From Streptomyces hiroshimensis (lineage in GTDB: Bacteria > Actinomycetota > Actinomycetes > Streptomycetales > Streptomycetaceae): a stretch of DNA of 64,000 nucleotides. The stretch spans positions 1,169,037 through 1,233,036 of the forward strand of contig NZ_BMUT01000001.1 of NCBI RefSeq assembly GCF_014650335.1, written 5' to 3'. Of this stretch, positions 59,890 to 64,000 are shown one piece after another (position 1 is the first letter of the stretch; every line of letters begins with the position of its first letter). The notes below the pieces were generated by a model that saw only the letters and a list, made by a program, of their open reading frames with translations, ran no database searches and had not been told where the DNA came from. Position numbers and translations under genes: made by a program.

Positions 59890-61206
59890 GTGGAATCCCC
59901 CATGAAGCCCCGACCAGCTGCCACGCCGCAACGCATCCTCTTGGCCACCTGGGGGACCACCGGCGACATCGCCCCCTACACCGGCCTCGCAACCGGCCTG
60001 AGCAAGGCCGGCCACCAGGTGACCGTGGTGACCTCACAGCGGTACGCGGTCCCCTTCCGCGAACACGGGCTCCGGGTACGGGCCATGCCCCTGAACGAAC
60101 AGGAAGCGGCGGTCGGAGCGCACAAACCGCGCCGCGCACGGATCGACAACGGCCGGGACATGGCGCTCACCGCAGGCAACGTGCTTCTGGAAGCAGCCGG
60201 TGAAGGGACCGACGTTCTCCTCGCCCATCCCCTGATGCACCCGCAGGCTGCCGTCATCGGCGAAGGGCTCCGCCTGCCGTGCCACGGCGTCTACACCGTC
60301 TCGCACGCCATGATGCTTCCGCGGCTCATCGCCGGGACCCCGCGCCTGCGCTACACAGTCGCCGACGTATTGGTCCGACGCATCCTCAGCCCGCTGTATG
60401 CACCGGTGATCACCGCCCTACGACGTGAACTCGGCCTGCGTCACCGCTTCACCGGCGGCGCCTTCACCGGCGATGTCCGGATCTCGTCCGCCCGTCGCCA
60501 CACCGTCTACTACGGTTTCAGCAGCGCTCTGCTGCCCGACCGCATGCCTCTGCCCGCCGCGCACCAGACCGTCGGCATCTGGCGGCCCGCTCGGCCGCCG
60601 GACCGGCGCCCTGATGACCGTCTCACCGATTTCCTCGCCTCCGGGCCCGCACCCGTGTATTTCGGCTTCGGCAGCATGGGCCAGGACCAGGCGGAACGGT
60701 TGTCCCGGATCATCACCCACACCGTTCGCCGGCTCAGGATCCGCGCCGTCGTCCAAAGCGGCTGGGCCGGTCTGACAGACGACGGAGGCGCCGACATCCT
60801 CACCATCGGGGAATGCCCGCACGCCTGGCTCTTCCCGCGCATGGCCGCCGCCGTGCACCACGCGGGAGCGGGGACCACTCACGCCTCCCTGCAAGCCGCG
60901 CTCCCCACCCTCCCCGTCCCTTTCACGTTCGACCAGCCCTTCTGGGCCGCCCGGCTCCGATCCCTCGGCCTCACCCCTGCCGCCGTCCCGATGCCCCGCC
61001 TCGACAGCGACGTACTCAGCCTCGCCCTCGCGCGGCTCCTTGCCGACGGCCGCTACCGCGAACGGACCCGCCGCATCGGGGCGATGATCGAACAGCAGGA
61101 CGGCACCGCGGGGGTCGTCCGCGCACTCGGCCACACTGGGGCGGAGCAGAAGCCCCGCCATAGCCCGCCGTGGTGTACGCGATGGCAACCGGCATCGGAC
61201 GCATAG
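59890..61206 (+). CDS. UGT/MGT-type glycosyltransferase (GT1)
   Basis: 438-residue glycosyltransferase of the GT-B fold. N-terminal RILLATWGTTGDIAPYTGLA is the usual acceptor-domain start of sterol/macrolide glycosyltransferases; donor-binding motif HHAGAGTTHASLQAALPTL and PVPFTFDQPFWAARL match the UGT signature, with YFGFGSMG before. GTG 59890 has AGGAG. It is co-directional with and 105 bp after the second hydrolase. Likely transfers a nucleotide-activated sugar to a lipophilic product; sugar genes are absent from the window. Confidence 0.92.
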   Translation: MESPMKPRPAATPQRILLATWGTTGDIAPYTGLATGLSKAGHQVTVVTSQRYAVPFREHGLRVRAMPLNEQEAAVGAHKPRRARIDNGRDMALTAGNVLLEAAGEGTDVLLAHPLMHPQAAVIGEGLRLPCHGVYTVSHAMMLPRLIAGTPRLRYTVADVLVRRILSPLYAPVITALRRELGLRHRFTGGAFTGDVRISSARRHTVYYGFSSALLPDRMPLPAAHQTVGIWRPARPPDRRPDDRLTDFLASGPAPVYFGFGSMGQDQAERLSRIITHTVRRLRIRAVVQSGWAGLTDDGGADILTIGECPHAWLFPRMAAAVHHAGAGTTHASLQAALPTLPVPFTFDQPFWAARLRSLGLTPAAVPMPRLDSDVLSLALARLLADGRYRERTRRIGAMIEQQDGTAGVVRALGHTGAEQKPRHSPPWCTRWQPASDA

Positions 61207-61382
61207 GCGGACCAGCCCAGATGCTCAGCCGACCCGAACAGCAAGATCCCGCAGGAAAGGCGAGATGTCGTAACCCGCGATCTGAAGAGCGATCGGGTAG
61301 AAGGTGACACAGATGCGGCGATCGCCCTAGGCCCTGTCTGACGGGTCGAGGGTGTTGAAGGTTTCTCCCCGGCCTGGTGGTG

Positions 61383-62027
61383 TCAGATGCCGCGTTCGAT
61401 CATGTCGATGACGTGCTGGCCTGCGTCGTGGGCCTGGGCGGGGTGGAGGCCGCGGAGGGGGCCGTCGATGAGCAGGGTGGCGAGTCCGTGGACGGCCGAC
61501 CAGGCGAGGAACTCGGCGCCGGGGCGGCGATCCTCGGGCAGCAGGCCATGCTCCACGAGACCGTCGAGGGCCTCGCCGAGCAGCTCGAAGGGGGTCTTGC
61601 CGGTGACGCCCGCGGCGGTGTCGGCGGCGGCGTGGGTCATGTCGCCGGGGACGTGGAAGGCGGTGCGGAACAGGCCGGGTTCCTCTTGGGCGAAGCGGAG
61701 GTAACCGGTGCCGACGGCACGGAAGCGGGCCCGGGCGTCGGTCACCGGGTCCTCGGCGGGCAGCAGGGCGGCCTGCTCGGCCTCCATAGTGCGGGCCACC
61801 CGGGCCATGGCGGCCTGGGAGACGGCGTGCAGCAGGGCGCCGCGGTCGGCGAAGTGCCGGTAAGCGGCGTTGGGGACGACCCCGGCCTGCCTCGTGGCGG
61901 CGCGCAGCACGACGGCCTCCGGGCCGCCCTGGCGGGCGAGTTCGAGGGCGGCCTCGATCAGGGCGTTGCGCAGGTCGCCGTGGCGGTAGGTGTCCCGCTT
62001 GGGCTTCTCGTTCCCGGCTGCCGCCAT
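61383..62027 (-). CDS. TetR-family transcriptional regulator
   Basis: 214-residue repressor. N-terminal HTH: RNALIEAALELARQGG, then LRAATRQAGVVPNAAYRHF (about 44-62); the effector domain is all-helical. ATG 62027 is chosen because GGAGG lies upstream; an ATG at 62054 is possible. Divergent from the DHFR-like gene, with palindromes in the 161-bp gap. It may regulate that gene or the neighbouring glycosyltransferase cluster. Confidence 0.92.
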   Translation of the reverse strand: MAAAGNEKPKRDTYRHGDLRNALIEAALELARQGGPEAVVLRAATRQAGVVPNAAYRHFADRGALLHAVSQAAMARVARTMEAEQAALLPAEDPVTDARARFRAVGTGYLRFAQEEPGLFRTAFHVPGDMTHAAADTAAGVTGKTPFELLGEALDGLVEHGLLPEDRRPGAEFLAWSAVHGLATLLIDGPLRGLHPAQAHDAGQHVIDMIERGI

Positions 62028-62040
62028 GGCTGCCGCCTCC

Positions 62041-62126
62041 AATGTGGACAGCATCCACTTAGGTCGTCTAGGCTCTCGCGTGATCACTCGGAGGGTGCGG
62101 ATCACCGCACCCTCCGAATGTGGACA
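62041..62126. promoter_or_regulatory. TetR/DHFR-like intergenic operators
   Basis: A perfect inverted repeat with 13-bp arms (TCGGAGGGTGCGG) and a 4-nt loop lies at 62088-62117. It is flanked by direct copies of AATGTGGACA (62041-62050 and 62117-62126), the left one continuing into a GTGGA-N5-TCCAC dyad and the right one into TGTGGACATCGTACACA. Candidate TetR sites. Confidence 0.6.
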
Positions 62127-62188
62127 TCGTACACAAGGGGCGGTCGACGGCCGCCCGGATGCCTGTCGCCAAGGGGGGCCCGGTACTC

Positions 62189-62758
62189 ATGGGCAAGATC
62201 ACGCACTTCGTGCACCAGTCGCTGGACGGCTTCATCGAGGGCCCGAACGGAGAGTTCGACTGGCCCCGTATGGACGGCGAACTGTCCGCCTATTCGCAGG
62301 CCCTCACCGACAGCGCCGACATCTTCCTGTACGGCCGCGTGGTGTGGGACATGATGTCCGGCTTCTGGCCCCGCGCCGAGGAGTACTCCACCCACGAGCA
62401 CGACCTCGCGTTCGCGCCCGTCTGGCGCAAGGCGTCCAAGGTCGTCGTCTCCTCGACACTGACCGAGGCCGCCTGGAACACCCGCGTCATCAACACCGAC
62501 GTCGTCGAGCAGCTCACCGCCCTCAAGGACAGCGGCGCCCACCTGCTGCTGTTCGGCGGCTCCACGCTGGCCGGCTTCCTCACCGAGCACCATCTGATCG
62601 ACGAGTACCAGATCTTCGTCCACCCCGTCGTGCTCGGCGGCGGCAAGCCCGTCTTCACCACCCCGCAGCAGCGCATCGACGTCACCCTGACCGAAACCAG
62701 GACCTTCGACTCCCAGGTGGTCCTGCTGCGCCACGAGCGCACCGCCCGGCCCTCCTGA
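62189..62758 (+). CDS. Dihydrofolate reductase-like (RibD C-terminal) protein
   Basis: 189-residue protein of the RibD_C/DHFR-like family found often as a single gene in actinobacteria: GKITHFVHQSLDGFIEGPN, IFLYGRVVWDMMSGFWP, LLLFGGSTLAGFL and HPVVLGGGKPVF. These bind NADPH but usually have no role in riboflavin synthesis. ATG 62189 has AGGGGGG upstream. Followed 33 bp later by a DUF4287 gene; divergent from TetR. Confidence 0.9.
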   Translation: MGKITHFVHQSLDGFIEGPNGEFDWPRMDGELSAYSQALTDSADIFLYGRVVWDMMSGFWPRAEEYSTHEHDLAFAPVWRKASKVVVSSTLTEAAWNTRVINTDVVEQLTALKDSGAHLLLFGGSTLAGFLTEHHLIDEYQIFVHPVVLGGGKPVFTTPQQRIDVTLTETRTFDSQVVLLRHERTARPS

Positions 62759-62791
62759 CCTCCACCACCACAACGAAGGACGGAACCCGCC

Positions 62792-63004
62792 GTGACCGCA
62801 CCCGTGAAGGGCCCCGCGAGCTACTTCCCCTCCATCGAGAAGAAGTACGGCCGCCCGATCGCCGAATGGAAGGACCTCATCCGCGCCTCGCCGCTGACCA
62901 AGCACATGGAACTCGTGACCTGGCTCAAGACCGAACACGGCCTGGGCCACGGCCACGCCAACGCCCTGGTCGCCCACACCCTCGCCGAGGCAAGCGGCAA
63001 GTGA
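62792..63004 (+). CDS. DUF4287-domain protein
   Basis: 70-residue protein with the family pattern: YFPSIEKKYGRPIAEWKDLI, then KHMELVTWLKTEHGLGHGHA and a terminal ALVAHTL helix. GTG 62792 with GAAGGA upstream. Small, no catalytic residues apparent. Probably co-transcribed with the DHFR-like gene. Shortly after its stop the sequence turns into an IS5/phage scar. Confidence 0.88.
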   Translation: MTAPVKGPASYFPSIEKKYGRPIAEWKDLIRASPLTKHMELVTWLKTEHGLGHGHANALVAHTLAEASGK

Positions 63005-63039
63005 ATCCCCTGGAGAGCCCAGGGAGAGCTCCGTGGCGG

Positions 63040-63460
63040 TCAGCCCCGGAGCCGGAGCCGGATCGCGACAACGGTGACGGTGCCGTGAAAGACGCAGGCC
63101 CGCTTCTCGTGTCGGGTGGCCACGGCCCCAAACCCCTTGAGCGTCAAGATCGTGCACTCGACTCCGTTCCTGCTGCAGTAGGTTGGCCGGCCAAACCCGC
63201 AGGGCCGGCCACCCGCACTACCGCGACGCCGGCGGTTGGCCCGCTGGTTCTTCGGCTCGGGGATGGTGTACTTGATCTGCCGCCGACGCAGACAGCGGCG
63301 GTTGCGGCGTGAATTGTAGGCCCGGTCCGCACACAAGCGGTCCGGCCGAGTACGCGCACGGCCACCACCCGGGCGAGGAACGCGGACGCGCCCCAAAACC
63401 TCGATCATCTGCGGGGCTTCACCCCACTGCCCAGAGGTGAGGGCGAACGCCAAGGATGGG
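63040..63460 (-). mobile_element. 3' fragment of an IS5-family transposase gene
   Basis: Leftward frame containing LAFALTSGQWGEAPQMIEVL, VRVPRPGGGRARTRPDRLCA, DRAYNSRRNRRCLRRRQIKY, TIPEP and EKRACVFHGTVTVVAIRLRL, which match the C-terminal half of IS5/IS1647-type DDE transposases. The catalytic Glu region reads GVECTILTLKGF where an active enzyme has EV(E)-INRLK. No N terminus, first Asp motif or terminal inverted repeat was recognised, so it is a remnant. Confidence 0.8.
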
Positions 63461-64000
63461 CCGGGGCGTTGGGCAGGTGCGGCTCCAGCCGGACCCACAC
63501 ATCGAGCCCGGAGGTGGCGCAGGCCTGCGCCGCAGGCGGGCCTTGATGCCGCGCTTCGGGTCTTCGGGGAGCTCCCACGCGAGGTGGATGCGGGTCGGGT
63601 AGTCCCCGGGGTCGGGGTCGTCCTCGAGGACGGGGAAGTAGAAGCCCGGGTCGATGGTCGGCAGCCGCACCCTCCCCTTCTCGGGGCCCCAGGCGAGGAG
63701 GTACACGCCGTCGCCCAGGAGGACGGCTTTGCGTTCGCAGGCCTGCATGCGCAGCGGCAGCAGCTCGGTCTCGGCCCACTGCCGCAGGCGCTCCTGGGCG
63801 GCTGCGGCGGCCACAGCTTCGGGGGTGGCCTGGTCGTCCTTGGCGTGCTCGGCGCCGGGCACCACGATCTGCTGCGACTTGCCGAGCAGGTGCGCGAGGG
63901 TGGTGTCCACGGACGCCGACGGGTCGCCGAACTCCCGCCGCTCGGCCGCGTCGGGTTCCCCGCGAAGGTGGCCAGCTCGCCGGCCTGGAGAGAGTCGTAC
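63461..64000 (-). pseudogene. Phage portal-like gene remnant, open at the window edge
   Basis: Leftward coding sequence with YDSLQAGELATFAG, then (in a neighbouring frame, so one base is missing near 63953) EPDAAERREFGDPSASVDTT, KSQQIVVPGAEHAKDD, LLGDGVYLLAWGPEKGR, DPGFYFPVLEDDPD and TRIHLAWELPEDPKRGIKAR. This resembles a phage portal/head-tail family in Streptomyces prophages (recall, moderate). Homology ends at about 63525, 65 bp before the transposase fragment. It is truncated at that side and frameshifted. Confidence 0.6.

Noticed and set aside
61210..61330. Leftward fragment RICVTFYPIALQIAGYDISP followed by a stop, in the gap after the glycosyltransferase, plus an IS-end-like GGCCCTGTCTGAC at about 61329.
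   Set aside because: About 30 residues only, family unrecognised; reported here as a possible remnant without a call.
1..64000. tRNA, rRNA and known riboswitch genes.
   Set aside because: No cloverleaf-like gene, rRNA sequence or recognised riboswitch core was noticed by eye; a covariance-model scan would be needed to exclude small RNAs.

Overview
The window is very GC-rich, with strong third-position G/C bias, many GTG starts, ATGA/GTGA stop-start overlaps and probable leaderless genes. Gene content (EtfAB block with thioredoxin and flavin reductase, DUF6421-SDR-threonine aldolase, DUF5134-M56, DUF6643, SHOCT-MacB/FtsX, ROK and LacI regulators, gnd) points to a Streptomyces-type actinomycete. 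No RNA genes or CRISPR arrays were seen. All calls come from reading the sequence and remembered family motifs; no database search was run.

Regions. 1-5.9 kb: partial PAP2 phosphatase, M56 peptidase, DUF5134 membrane protein, GNAT enzyme and a polar amino-acid ABC importer. 6.3-18.6 kb: DUF6421, SDR and threonine aldolase operon; PlsC acyltransferase; thioredoxin, flavin reductase, EtfB, EtfA; a DUF6986 aldolase-like protein; a divergent LacI/ROK-kinase pair with a palindromic operator; an AAA-kinase/NUDIX fusion. 18.9-32 kb: M20 peptidase, geranylgeranyl reductase-family flavoprotein, a NarL-type two-component system, DUF2797 protein, divergent MFS/ROK-regulator pair, SHOCT and MacB/FtsX export operon, anti-sigma-like ATPase. 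32-44.5 kb: Cds1-like PLP enzyme, SRPBCC protein, DeoR regulator, a large membrane serine hydrolase, a beta-helix/AAA+ ATPase, Rv1733c-type and MOSC proteins, DUF6643 and gnd. This part reads like conserved chromosome-arm housekeeping sequence.

From about 44.8 kb to the end the window is accessory. It contains decayed genes (alpha/beta hydrolase, DeoR regulator, cytochrome P450, IS5-type transposase, phage portal-like gene). Between two of these remnants lies an intact secreted CdtB-like nuclease fused to a ricin-type lectin. A translationally coupled operon follows, encoding a small dehydrogenase subunit, a GMC flavoprotein with a [3Fe-4S]-type cysteine set, and an acetoacetate-decarboxylase-like protein. 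Next come a divergent HxlR/NmrA pair with an operator-like dyad and a glutaminase whose EF-hand-like/glutaminase/ankyrin layout resembles animal kidney-type glutaminase.

The most unusual locus is 55.2-61.2 kb. Two consecutive copies of a [KAS III - acyl carrier protein - alpha/beta hydrolase] module are followed by a UGT/MGT-type glycosyltransferase. Both KAS III proteins are 337 residues long with Cys114-His256-Asn286 at identical positions. There is no elongating PKS, acyltransferase or adenylation gene nearby. Three of the gene junctions carry short tandem repeats beginning at or just before the upstream stop codon. This looks like a compact duplicated acyl-assembly cassette ending in glycosylation; its product is unknown to me. 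A TetR/DHFR-like pair, a DUF4287 protein and an IS5/prophage scar close the window.
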